A DNA stretch of 35,794 nt from an archaeon (GTDB lineage Archaea; Thermoproteota; Nitrososphaeria; Nitrososphaerales; CADDZS01). Where the stretch lies: positions 1 to 35,794 of the forward strand of contig CADDZS010000007.1 in assembly GCA_902812485.1 (NCBI GenBank), written 5' to 3'. The stretch's first letter is position 1. Each line of letters opens with the position of its first letter. Positions 23,701 through 31,597 of this stretch are shown piece after piece. The translations under genes and the position numbers were made by a program. The notes under the pieces are model-generated. The model saw nothing but the letters and a program-made list of their open reading frames with translations. It searched no databases and was not told where the DNA came from.

Positions 23701-25083
23701 CTAGACATCGACCGCCTTCCAAGCTAACACACTTCTCCCTAATGCAAGCAACTCATGCGCTTTTCCCTTTTCCCTAGACTCAACATACACCCTTGCCTTC
23801 TTCTCAGTACCAGAACGACGTAGCATAAGCCACGATCCATCTTTCAAAGAGACTTTAACCCCGTCACGCAGGTCAATTGATCCCACCGACTCTCTTAGAT
23901 GCTCTTGTAGCCTCGAAGCAACTTCTGAATATTCTAGTAAGCCCTCCATTGAAACATTTTCTTGAAGATTGTAGTACCGTGGAAAGGAGGAGACTACTTC
24001 ACCTAGATTTCTCCCATCCTCGGACAAATACTGAGTTACCAACACTGCGGCATAGATCCCATCCTCCCAGTATCCCCAACGTGGATCAACAGCCTTACTC
24101 GGCTCCGTTGCAAAGATGCCTCTTTGTTTGTAAAGTTCTTCAAATGTCTTACCGAGCCGCGACCTGTAAATTCTGCAACCATGATCCTTCGCTACTTCCT
24201 CTAATGCGTTCGAGCTATTCATCGATAGTATCACGGTGCCTTTCCTCCCACTTTCAAGAATTATTTTCAGCAACAAACAAGAAACAACATAATCCGGAAG
24301 AACCGCTCCACCACCATCTATCATAACCAGCCTATCTGCATCCCCATCATGCGCAAGAGCGAAATCCACTCCCATCCTTCTACAAAGTTCGGCAGTCTCT
24401 CCCAAGCTTTCTGGAGTTGGCTCCGGGGGCCTCCCAGGAAACACGCTACTTTGATGTGAATTCACTGTAACAACCTTGTGTCCAAGAGCAGACAGAATCC
24501 GTGGTGTCACATCAGTCGCGGTTCCATTAGCACAATCAACCAAAATCTTAAGCTCCTTCTTTGTGCCACGAACACTTTTACAAAGGGAATCAACATACTT
24601 AGAAGGTGACTCTTCGTTGTCGTAAGTTGATCCGAATCCTAGTTCTTCACCAGCACTTCTCTTCGTGTACTCACTACTCTCCTGAATAAGCTCTTCCAGC
24701 TTGTGCTCGGCTTCCAAAGAAAATTCTATGCCATCTGTTCCGTACACCTTTATCCCTGCATACTCCGGCGGGTTATGAGAAGCGGTCACAGAGAATCCTG
24801 CATGCAGTTTGTTGTTTTTGATGCTAAAGGCGAGAACAGGCGTCGGTATTATACCATAACTCTCCACATCGCTACCATACCAATTCATAGCAGAACAGAC
24901 AAGCAAAGCAAGTATAGCTGAACTCCGCCTGGTATCATACCCAACCCCAAACCGACCTTGTCCGAGCATCTTCTGAACCCCGAAACACACAGCTAGAGTC
25001 TCCCTTAGGAACACTTCTTGGCCGTACAGTCCTCGAATTCCCGCGGTCCCGAACTTCACTCGGATTCTCGAATTTCCTAACAT
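23701..25083 (-). CDS. Phosphohexomutase (phosphomannomutase / phosphoglucosamine mutase family)
   Basis: 460 residues with all four alpha-D-phosphohexomutase signatures: N-terminal KFGTAGIRG, phosphoserine loop TASHNPP with Ser102, metal loop DGDADR at 246-251, a sugar-binding motif in the degenerate form ATEPSKAVD (instead of GE(K/M)SGH), and phosphate-binding RRSGTEKKARVYVES near the C-terminus. Such enzymes interconvert hexose 1- and 6-phosphates for glycan, N-glycan and UDP-sugar synthesis. The altered sugar loop makes the exact substrate (Man, Glc or GlcN phosphate) uncertain. The gene lies directly upstream of the PolD small subunit on the same strand, and 137 nt beyond the end of glyA. 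Confidence 0.88.
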   Translation of the reverse strand: MLGNSRIRVKFGTAGIRGLYGQEVFLRETLAVCFGVQKMLGQGRFGVGYDTRRSSAILALLVCSAMNWYGSDVESYGIIPTPVLAFSIKNNKLHAGFSVTASHNPPEYAGIKVYGTDGIEFSLEAEHKLEELIQESSEYTKRSAGEELGFGSTYDNEESPSKYVDSLCKSVRGTKKELKILVDCANGTATDVTPRILSALGHKVVTVNSHQSSVFPGRPPEPTPESLGETAELCRRMGVDFALAHDGDADRLVMIDGGGAVLPDYVVSCLLLKIILESGRKGTVILSMNSSNALEEVAKDHGCRIYRSRLGKTFEELYKQRGIFATEPSKAVDPRWGYWEDGIYAAVLVTQYLSEDGRNLGEVVSSFPRYYNLQENVSMEGLLEYSEVASRLQEHLRESVGSIDLRDGVKVSLKDGSWLMLRRSGTEKKARVYVESREKGKAHELLALGRSVLAWKAVDV

Positions 25084-25204
25084 TGTTTGAACCTTCTTTC
25101 AACCTCTAACGACGAGAATTCAAATCCTTCGCATTGTAAAATATCTTCTTTACTTGTCACGGAACGCCATCAGGGCCCGCGAAGAAACTCCCGCCTAAGT
25201 ACAC

Positions 25205-25210
25205 AAAAAA
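25205..25210 (-). terminator. T-run downstream of glyA
   Basis: Six consecutive T on the minus strand, about 12 nt after the glyA stop. Archaeal RNA polymerase terminates at such runs. Confidence 0.4.
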
Positions 25211-25221
25211 GATCGGGACTC

Positions 25222-26589
25222 TCAGGAGCGAACTTTCACGTATTTATACGCGGGGAGAGCCGTTTCAAACGCATACTGCACCTTTTGAAAAGCACGCCTT
25301 AACTCTATCACGTCCTCTCTTACTTCAGTTGTCGAGCTTTTCTTCATAATTACGCGAGCCATAAGCCTTGCAATCTCCTTCATCTCGCTCGGCCCCATCC
25401 CAAGCCTGGTTACTTCGCTCGTTCCAACACGCAATCCTCCTGGGTGCATGTAATGCCTTCCAGCCTTCACGTCCCCCGGAATCAGCTGCCTGTTTACTAT
25501 GATATTTGCTCTCTCGAGCTCCTTTTCCAACGTTCCTCCATCCCCATACTTTGTGACATCTATTGCAACCTGATGAGACTTTGTGAAGCCCAAATTGGAA
25601 GCAAGAACATCAACCCCCTCCTCAGATAGGGCATCCGCTAATGCGCGCGCGTTTGCGATCACTTGACTCGCATATCTTTCTCCAAACTCTAAAAACTCTG
25701 CGAAGGCAATCGCCTTCCCTGCTACATTTTGTAGATGATGATTGCTCGCTGTGCCAGGGAACGCTGCTGCTTTGATCTTTTCCGAGTATTTTTCCCATGA
25801 GATAACAGCCCCCCCTTGAGGGCCGAAGAGAGTCTTGTGAGTAGAGAGAGTCATCGCGTCCGCTCCTTCAGAAAGAGGCTTTTGAAATTGCTTCCCCGCG
25901 ATGAGGCCAGCAACATGGGCTGCGTCATAGCACACGAAAATATTTTCGCTTTTCAGGAAATCAGACAGCTCTCTTACTGGATGAGGGAAGAGAAACAAAC
26001 TTCCCCCGAACATCACCAATTTCGGTCGCTTGTTTTCGCTAATGAGCTTCTTGATCTTCTCTTTTGTCTTATCAACGTCGATATTCCAATTGTCCCTGTC
26101 GAAGGCAAAATACTCAACGTTTAGCCCGTGAACCAGACCTGCTGTCCCATTGAATTCCTTGCGGCCAGTAGAGATATGACCGCCGTTTGGTATAGCGAGC
26201 GCCATCATCGTATCGCCTGGGTCCGTGAAAGCCGAGTATACTGTGAGATTTGCACACACACCAGAAACTGGCCTGACATCCACGAACTGTGCTTCAAACA
26301 GTTGCCTTGCTAGATCCATGCAAAGAAGCTCGACTTTGTCGATGTAAACGCAACCCGCGTAGACTCGCTCTCCAGCCCAACCATGCGTAAGCTAGAAACC
26401 CTTTGTCAAGTTTCAAGCTTTCTCCGCGTACCTGTTCCCGAAATCTGATATTATCGCTTCGCGAACAGCTGGGCTGGGAACGTTCTCAGATGCGATCAGT
26501 GGGATGCTGTTGCTGAGCCACTCGTGGTGATCCTGAAGTGCTTGAAACACTTCGTCATATGCAGCTTTTGGATTCAATTCCAAGACCAT
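25222..26589 (-). CDS. glyA: Serine hydroxymethyltransferase, split by a probable 39-nt BHB-type intron
   Basis: The gene is best read as two exons: 26589-26422 (56 codons, ATG start MVLELNPKAA) and 26382-25222 (386 codons plus stop), giving 442 residues, the normal size. SHMT makes glycine and a methylene-pterin from serine with PLP. Exon 1 has IASENVPSPAVREAIISDFG and ends NRYAE; exon 2 continues GWAGERVYAGC. The joined NRYAEGWAGERVYAG matches the family consensus, with Glu56 equivalent to the E. coli folate-site Glu57. The PLP lysine lies in TLSTHKTLFGP (about Lys239), and YDAAHVAG carries the ring-nitrogen Asp. Unspliced, translation would stop after 58 residues. An internal ATG at 26319 gives a 365-residue frame that lacks the folate and dimer region and is probably not a true start. 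A TATA box sits 25-33 nt upstream of exon 1. Confidence 0.85.
26383..26421 (-). other. Probable archaeal protein-coding intron (BHB type) in glyA
   Basis: 39 nt containing in-frame TGA and TAG. Numbered on the minus strand, nucleotides 2-6 and 8-12 (AAGCT, GAAAC) pair with 29-33 and 23-27 (AGCTT, GTTTC), with one U-U mismatch between the two 5-bp blocks and a 10-nt loop. Outside this stem, exon GCGG faces intron ACGC (three pairs and one G-A). This leaves 3-nt bulges AG|A at the 5' junction and AT|G at the 3' junction. Cutting after the second base of each bulge, as the tRNA-splicing endonuclease does, gives GAG-GGT and exactly the expected SHMT sequence. The outer helix is weak (two pairs), so this is a relaxed motif. 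Confidence 0.8.
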
Positions 26590-26590
26590 C

Positions 26591-26598
26591 GGTTAACC
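26591..26598. promoter_or_regulatory. GGTTAACC palindrome between glyA TATA box and start
   Basis: Perfect 8-nt palindrome immediately before the glyA ATG, where transcription should begin. It may be an operator. Its short length makes chance occurrence possible. Confidence 0.25.
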
Positions 26599-26613
26599 AA
26601 TTCAAACGCCGTT

Positions 26614-26622
26614 GATAATAAA
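26614..26622 (-). promoter_or_regulatory. TATA box of glyA
   Basis: TTTATTATC on the minus strand, 25-33 nt upstream of the ATG at 26589. It supports that ATG, at the head of exon 1, as the real start and predicts an almost leaderless mRNA. Confidence 0.5.
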
Positions 26623-26788
26623 GAGTTCTTGACTAGTGCAGCTCCAAAAGAGTGTTTTCTGATGCTTGCTTTGAAGAAGCGGAAGATGATGCACCTTATT
26701 CTCCTCCTCAATCCGTCGATGAGGAGTAATCGTTTTATCCCGAATTCGCGTCCAAAACCGCCACGCCAGGGCAAGCCAGAAGCGAGAT

Positions 26789-27502
26789 TTGGCAATCAGT
26801 TTAAACCTAATTCTGATAATCGTAGAGCTGATTCTCCTAGTCCCAACTCTCTTATTACTTGTTCTCGGTCAGAGAGAAGAGAGAGGAAGACAAACACTCC
26901 TTCGGGAAATGGCCAAGACAGCTAGAATTGTGGCGAGAGAAGAATACTTCGGCTCCGTCAGATCTAGCATGCAAAGCGCCACGAGCACGATCAAGGGCTC
27001 GATCACCGGCTCGCAGCCGAAGACACCCGAGCAGGAAGAACAGGTTGCGAAGATCGTCGAAGAGATAAATAGGGCGAAAGCAAGAGGAGTCAGCATCCAA
27101 TATCTACTGCCTAAATCCCAAGACAGACTTGCTCTTGCTTCTAGCTACAAAATGGCCGGAGCAGAAATAAGATTTCATCCTGGCCTCTTAATAAGCGATA
27201 TCAGATACGTCGTGTTTGACCACAGACTCACTGTCATAGGTTTGCCGAGCAGGGTTGGTGAGAACGAGCCGACAAGAGAAGGGTATATGATCCCCTCTGA
27301 GGGCTTGGCGGAGATATTCCTACAACAATTCGATAGCAAATGGGCACAAGCCATCAATTACGACGACTATCTTAAGGAGCTCTTGGTTGAAATTCGCAAT
27401 CACAATCCCAATGTCTCGACCCAACTGCTCGCTTCCGAGCTCAAGGTTCCGGAGCCAGAAGTGAAGCGTGTTCTGGGGCTACAAGGGGCCAAGATCTCAT
27501 AA
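26789..27502 (+). CDS. Membrane-anchored PLD-like domain protein with C-terminal helix-turn-helix-like end
   Basis: 237 residues from TTG. A membrane helix at about 4-26 is followed by a charged helix, then a domain with the alpha/beta pattern of the phospholipase D superfamily. Key pieces are RAKARGVSIQYLLPKSQDRLA, MAGAEIRFHPGLLISDIRYVVFD, LTVIGLPSRVGE and IFLQQFDSKWAQA. The catalytic HxK of active PLD enzymes is absent at the expected place (SDIRYVVFD). The domain therefore probably binds a ligand, as in TrmB-type sugar-sensing regulators. The C-terminal HNPNVSTQLLASELKVPEPEV looks like a small helix-turn-helix. A membrane-held sensor or regulator is a reasonable guess. It is divergent from glyA with about 200 nt between. 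Confidence 0.6.
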   Translation: MAISLNLILIIVELILLVPTLLLLVLGQREERGRQTLLREMAKTARIVAREEYFGSVRSSMQSATSTIKGSITGSQPKTPEQEEQVAKIVEEINRAKARGVSIQYLLPKSQDRLALASSYKMAGAEIRFHPGLLISDIRYVVFDHRLTVIGLPSRVGENEPTREGYMIPSEGLAEIFLQQFDSKWAQAINYDDYLKELLVEIRNHNPNVSTQLLASELKVPEPEVKRVLGLQGAKIS

Positions 27503-27552
27503 AAACACTCGTCTTGTCAAGGCCGGCTCTTGAAAGATGTAAGCTTCAAGAA

Positions 27553-28719
27553 CTACGCAAAGAATGCGAAAATGAATGCCAACACTCCCCAGATAGCAAC
27601 ACCAACACACGCAATTGAGTATGCAATCAATAGCAATCTACCTCCTCCCAATCTTGAAGACGAATAACCGTAAAATATTGGGAATGCCGGCAGAACAAGA
27701 CGAGGAATCGAAACTGCGGGAGTTCCTTCGACGAATAAGAGAGGAAACAGAATCGCAAGCGAGCAAGCAACAAAGAACCATTTCCTCGGATGCTTAGACC
27801 GAGCCAAAAGATAAGCACCTGCGAACATGAACGCCTCAAACAAAATATTCACAACAAGCCAATAGCTCGGCGTCAGAGGTATTCCCAGCACACCCCAATT
27901 CTGCCTTGTGAACCATCCTTGCCCATTGGTATTCAATAACCACATCGCTTGACCCACCGGACTCACAACATTTACCCCCCAAATGCTCTGCTCCAGACTG
28001 AAGTAGGTGAACGCATTATAAGTGTCTAATATGTAAAAGAAGACAATTGACAAAGCTGCTACAACAACTGGTGTTGAAAATGCAATGGCCCTCTTCAATG
28101 CTATGATTAGACTACTATTTCCCTTCCTCCTTGATACGTGAGAGAGGAAAAGTGGAGCTATGATTGCAACACTGTACAAATCAAACAAAGCGAGGGCAAA
28201 ACAGAGCCCTGAAAGTAAATAATCGTCTTTCGAGACGAAAAAGAACGCCAATGCAATAAACACAAGAGCGATGCTATCCGAGTACGCGACCGTCGAGTAA
28301 ACCAAGAAACTTGGAAACAATTCAGCTAGTAGTGCAGTTTTGAGGTCAAATAAGAACAAAATTACAATTGGAAATATGAAGCCAAAAAGATTAGAAATAA
28401 CGAGCGCAGAAATCCAATACGACCCTATGATTGACGCAAGAGCGCGTATCAACAATGGATAAAACGGAGAAAAGGCGTACAAATACGATACATTGCTCGG
28501 CGTAGATTGCGGGTAACCGCTCTTCGATATTGTCTGATAATTCGTTCCGTCCCAAGCCAAGCTCATCTCTTGAGCGAAGTTTGGACTCCCATGCCATGTT
28601 ATGTAGACGCTTGCAAAGATGATTCCTTTGGCTATGGCCAAAGGGAGAAGAAGTCGACCAACTAATTTGAAAGTGGATTTCCCATCAAACGAGTTGCCAA
28701 AGGAAATATCCACGATCAC
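27553..28719 (-). CDS. PIG-V-like GT-C family mannosyltransferase
   Basis: 388 residues from GTG with about nine or ten membrane helices. The first loop carries AWDGTNYQTISKSGYP, the WD-(G/S)-x-(H/N/W)-Y signature of the PIG-V / GT76-related GT-C transferases. In these an Asp outside the first helix serves dolichyl-phosphate-sugar-dependent transfer. FSPFYPLLIRAL, another common early motif, follows. Later sequence includes NTNGQGWFTRQNWG and PRLVLPAFPIFYG, matching the typical late R-(Y/L)-x-x-P-x-FP region. It probably adds a hexose to lipid-linked or surface glycans outside the membrane. It is 85 nt downstream of the thermopsin-like gene's stop on the same strand. Confidence 0.75.
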   Translation of the reverse strand: MIVDISFGNSFDGKSTFKLVGRLLLPLAIAKGIIFASVYITWHGSPNFAQEMSLAWDGTNYQTISKSGYPQSTPSNVSYLYAFSPFYPLLIRALASIIGSYWISALVISNLFGFIFPIVILFLFDLKTALLAELFPSFLVYSTVAYSDSIALVFIALAFFFVSKDDYLLSGLCFALALFDLYSVAIIAPLFLSHVSRRKGNSSLIIALKRAIAFSTPVVVAALSIVFFYILDTYNAFTYFSLEQSIWGVNVVSPVGQAMWLLNTNGQGWFTRQNWGVLGIPLTPSYWLVVNILFEAFMFAGAYLLARSKHPRKWFFVACSLAILFPLLFVEGTPAVSIPRLVLPAFPIFYGYSSSRLGGGRLLLIAYSIACVGVAIWGVLAFIFAFFA

Positions 28720-28748
28720 CTACACCTGCCATTTCCCCGTCATTCGCG

Positions 28749-28774
28749 AATACGACTATCTGTCAAAATACGAC
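28749..28774. repeat. Direct repeat AATACGAC x2 upstream of the glycosyltransferase
   Basis: Two identical 8-mers at 28749-28756 and 28767-28774, starts 18 nt apart, within the gap between the thermopsin-like and glycosyltransferase genes. They may be regulatory or chance. Confidence 0.25.
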
Positions 28775-28804
28775 GATTTCTTGTGCAGATCTGTCATGGA
28801 GGCT

Positions 28805-30955
28805 TTATTTGATTTCACTTTCGTAAGGGACTCCAACAGACGATCCTCTTCCAACCTTATGGTACTTCCACAAAAGATATCCTATCAATAATCCGACGAT
28901 AAATAGTGTAGTCGGGATGACAATGAAAACCAAAAGCGTTCCAACGAAAGACGAGTATTCTGCGACTATAGAAATTGATGAGTTCACTTTAATCGAAGCA
29001 TCGTTGTTTGTGCTCGCTAGTTTACCATTCACAAACCAGCCACTAAATGTCATGATTTGACCAGAGCTCAAGATTAGCGAAGGGGCGCTTAGCTTTAGTG
29101 GCTCTGAGGCGTTGACCCATACGACAGAATCCGTGCCAACGTACGGATTTGAAATAGACACAAAAAACTGAGTAACAAACCTCACATTGATAAATTGAGC
29201 AGAAGAAGATCCGTTCAAGACAATCAAGTTTGCTAGCCTAGCTGGAGTTTGGAGCGAAGAACCTTGCTCAGCGTTGATAGAGCGAAATACTCCGACCAAG
29301 ATCGTGCTAGACAGCCCCTCGTTACTCGTGGAGTTGGCAAAGGAAACAGAAACAGAGCTTCCACTTTGAACTGGCACGAGAATGCGGCTCGTATTGAAAA
29401 GAGCCACGTGAACAGTGTCATTGAATATAGCATCCAATCCACTGTTGTACGATGTGCCTGTGATATTGAGCAAGGAGACTACGAAGGTTGCTTGGTTCTG
29501 TCGTTCAAGCAACGCGACGGATCCAGGATAAATTACAGAAAGCAAATAGATCCCAGGGCTACTCGGCTTGAAAGTTAGGGCAAATCCTCCACCCTCATCA
29601 GTAGTTGTATTCGCGACTAGCGAATCATTGATGCTCTCCTCGATTCGAGCGCCAGCGATCGCCACCAATCTAGAGTTAGAAGAATCAACTGAGTACATCA
29701 GCCTCCCGCTCAAATCTACCGATCCGCTTTCATAGTTCTCAACTGAGATGGTACTCAAAATCGGGGGCTCTGGCCACACCTCATAAGCAGAAACGTACCC
29801 TGAGTTGAGGGAAGCGCCAGGAAAGCTCAAATCATTGAAATTCCTAGAAACTGTGATTCCGAACGCTTGTTCTCCTGTGACGGAACCGGTCGAGAAAGCG
29901 TCGGTCGTTGGGACGAAGGCCCCCTGATTGTCTTCGTAGAGCAGCTCTTCTGATGCCATTATCGAATTTACAAAAACGCTCGAACCACCTCCTGGCCCGC
30001 CTATCACATATTCGAAATCACTTGGGAACGCGAAACTCGTTCCTCCTGGCAAGGAGATGCCAAGCGGAGTATCCCCACCAATCTGGAAGTAGGAGCTTAG
30101 TGGCGGGCTACCAGGAAGAAAAATCACACTGTCATAGACTCCAGAAACGTTTTGCGACTGGCTTTCGATTAGATACTCAAAGTTGACTGTTGCAGCTCCA
30201 GTAGCACTCTGAGCCGCTGTCATCGTGAGGGTAATCGAAAACGGTATAGTTACAGAAAATATGTTTGGATCGACGTAGATGTACGGGCATGATTTTTGAT
30301 TATTCAAAACGATGCATTGTGGCGAGCCGTTTCCTTGTACTCCACCACTCTCTATGCTATTGGTCACAGTAGAAAAATTCCAAATATTGTTGACGAGTTG
30401 GAGTTCGTATTGATACCCTAAGGTTTGGTTTATGAGAACAACATTTTGCACCCAGTACACTCCTGCGAGACCCTCTCCCAACCAGAGAAAAGAGTTCTCT
30501 TGTAGAGAAGCACTCCCCGTACCACTGAATTGAACAACGTTCGAGTTATTCAACAAAGTCGATGAAAAATAACCGATGTCTAACTGATTGAAAGACATTA
30601 CCCCTCTCACTCCCTGAGTGTAAGTCGTTGTCAAGCTTCCATAAGATGAGAGTCCGGTGGGCGCAAAACCAGAGATTGGTTGCTGCCCTTGTTCCCTGGT
30701 ATCCAAAAATCTTTGTTCTCTGGGGAACATAATGTAACGAAGCGGCACATCTCCCCTAGATACACCCAAAGTTCTCAAAGATGAGGAACTGATCTGTCGC
30801 TCTGCACCCACGCTAGCACGTAGCGAAGAGGAAGAGGAGGAAGACAATGACGCAAACCATGCGGAGGAATACACAAGAGAGCTCGGAAACAAAATTACAA
30901 AACACAAACACAGGGTGCAGAAAACAACACCCTTCTCTTTCTTGCCGATCTTCAT
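28805..30955 (-). CDS. Thermopsin-like (peptidase A5) surface protein with C-terminal membrane anchor
   Basis: 716 residues. Signal peptide about 8-31, then a Ser-rich stretch. Residues about 75-395 show the thermopsin pattern: RYIMFPREQRF, FAPTGLSSYG (compare PMGIxDYG in thermopsins), YTQGVRGVMSFNQLDIG, LGEGLAGVYWVQNVVLINQ and then alternating strands. Thermopsins are acid-active secreted proteases; their catalytic residues are not firmly established, so activity is likely but not shown. About 410-490 is a carboxypeptidase-regulatory-like or Ig fold (DLSGRLMYS, TTTDEGGGFALTF), followed by further beta repeats. A helix at 671-695 and a basic tail (KYHKVGRG) anchor it in the membrane. Many Asn-x-Ser/Thr sites suggest glycosylation. 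The family is typical of acidophiles. Confidence 0.75.
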   Translation of the reverse strand: MKIGKKEKGVVFCTLCLCFVILFPSSLVYSSAWFASLSSSSSSSLRASVGAERQISSSSLRTLGVSRGDVPLRYIMFPREQRFLDTREQGQQPISGFAPTGLSSYGSLTTTYTQGVRGVMSFNQLDIGYFSSTLLNNSNVVQFSGTGSASLQENSFLWLGEGLAGVYWVQNVVLINQTLGYQYELQLVNNIWNFSTVTNSIESGGVQGNGSPQCIVLNNQKSCPYIYVDPNIFSVTIPFSITLTMTAAQSATGAATVNFEYLIESQSQNVSGVYDSVIFLPGSPPLSSYFQIGGDTPLGISLPGGTSFAFPSDFEYVIGGPGGGSSVFVNSIMASEELLYEDNQGAFVPTTDAFSTGSVTGEQAFGITVSRNFNDLSFPGASLNSGYVSAYEVWPEPPILSTISVENYESGSVDLSGRLMYSVDSSNSRLVAIAGARIEESINDSLVANTTTDEGGGFALTFKPSSPGIYLLSVIYPGSVALLERQNQATFVVSLLNITGTSYNSGLDAIFNDTVHVALFNTSRILVPVQSGSSVSVSFANSTSNEGLSSTILVGVFRSINAEQGSSLQTPARLANLIVLNGSSSAQFINVRFVTQFFVSISNPYVGTDSVVWVNASEPLKLSAPSLILSSGQIMTFSGWFVNGKLASTNNDASIKVNSSISIVAEYSSFVGTLLVFIVIPTTLFIVGLLIGYLLWKYHKVGRGSSVGVPYESEIK

Positions 30956-30987
30956 GCTCGAAGATTCAACTCTGTAAACGCACCAGC

Positions 30988-31371
30988 TCAGATAACAATC
31001 AGTTTCACGCTCTTCATCCTCTCTTCCCTTTGAAAGGCCTTTGTCATTGCACTGATCTTCTTTCCTTCTCCTTCAAGCAAAAACAGCTCGACGCAGTTGC
31101 TGTGGCTTATCTTGCTGTGAATGTGCGTCTTAACAATGCTCTCAAACTGATGCTTGAGCCTAGTGATTGGCTCTTCGTTGAACTCGTCATGAGTCACGAC
31201 GATTATTGCATTCACATGTCCGTTTAGAGAATCCTTCTCCTTGAGATCCTCTAGCATGAGCCTGATTGCAGCTCTTACAAGCTCCGATCTTCCTGTGTAA
31301 CCTCCAGCCTTCCTTATCGCCTCCATTTCTCCGATCATTTCTTCAGGAAAGGAGAGGCTTACTATTGTCAT
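30988..31371 (-). CDS. NikR-like ribbon-helix-helix metalloregulator
   Basis: 127 residues. The N-terminal ribbon-helix-helix (TIVSLSFPEEMIGEMEAIRK, GGYTGRSELVRAAIRLML) is followed by an ACT-like metal domain (NGHVNAIIVVTHDE, LKHQFESIVKTHIHSK, NCVELFLLEGEGKKI). In E. coli NikR the nickel ligands are His76, His87, His89 and Cys95. With a constant offset of two, this protein has His74, His85, Lys87 and Cys93, so one ligand is replaced by lysine. The regulator may bind a different metal or none. Immediate neighbours are not nickel genes. A near-palindrome lies over its predicted transcription start, fitting autoregulation. Confidence 0.85.
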   Translation of the reverse strand: MTIVSLSFPEEMIGEMEAIRKAGGYTGRSELVRAAIRLMLEDLKEKDSLNGHVNAIIVVTHDEFNEEPITRLKHQFESIVKTHIHSKISHSNCVELFLLEGEGKKISAMTKAFQREERMKSVKLIVI

Positions 31372-31380
31372 TGCGTTCTA

Positions 31381-31395
31381 ATCACTCACAATGAT
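31381..31395. promoter_or_regulatory. Imperfect inverted repeat before the NikR-like gene
   Basis: ATCACT-CAC-AATGAT, five of six positions paired. It sits 10-24 nt upstream of the start and over the transcription start predicted from the TATA box at 31413-31421. Plausible autoregulatory operator. Confidence 0.4.
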
Positions 31396-31412
31396 ACGAA
31401 ATTAATAATGAT

Positions 31413-31421
31413 GATATAAGG
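31413..31421 (-). promoter_or_regulatory. TATA box of the NikR-like gene
   Basis: CCTTATATC on the minus strand, centred 46 nt upstream of the ATG. A leader of about 20 nt is predicted. Confidence 0.45.
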
Positions 31422-31597
31422 AATTTTGGCTTTGATATTATTGATTAGAGGAAGAAGGAGAAGAGGAGGAACAAAAACAACTACCCTCGCGGATTCCTCA
31501 AACATACATTCGCAAACTGAAGCGATCAGCTAATACGTAACATACATCCTCTCCTATGAGGTGAGAAAGGGACAACATAGAGAGGTTTGCAATCGCC

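Noticed and set aside
25222-26319. SHMT as a truncated 365-residue protein starting at 26319
   Set aside because: It would lack the folate-site and dimer residues. The missing N-terminus is present upstream in the same phase, separated only by the 39-nt segment.
26383-26421. glyA as a pseudogene with a random insertion
   Set aside because: Both flanking parts are intact and in phase, the insert is a structured hairpin, and its ends match splicing-endonuclease cut sites to the base. A random insertion would not give this.
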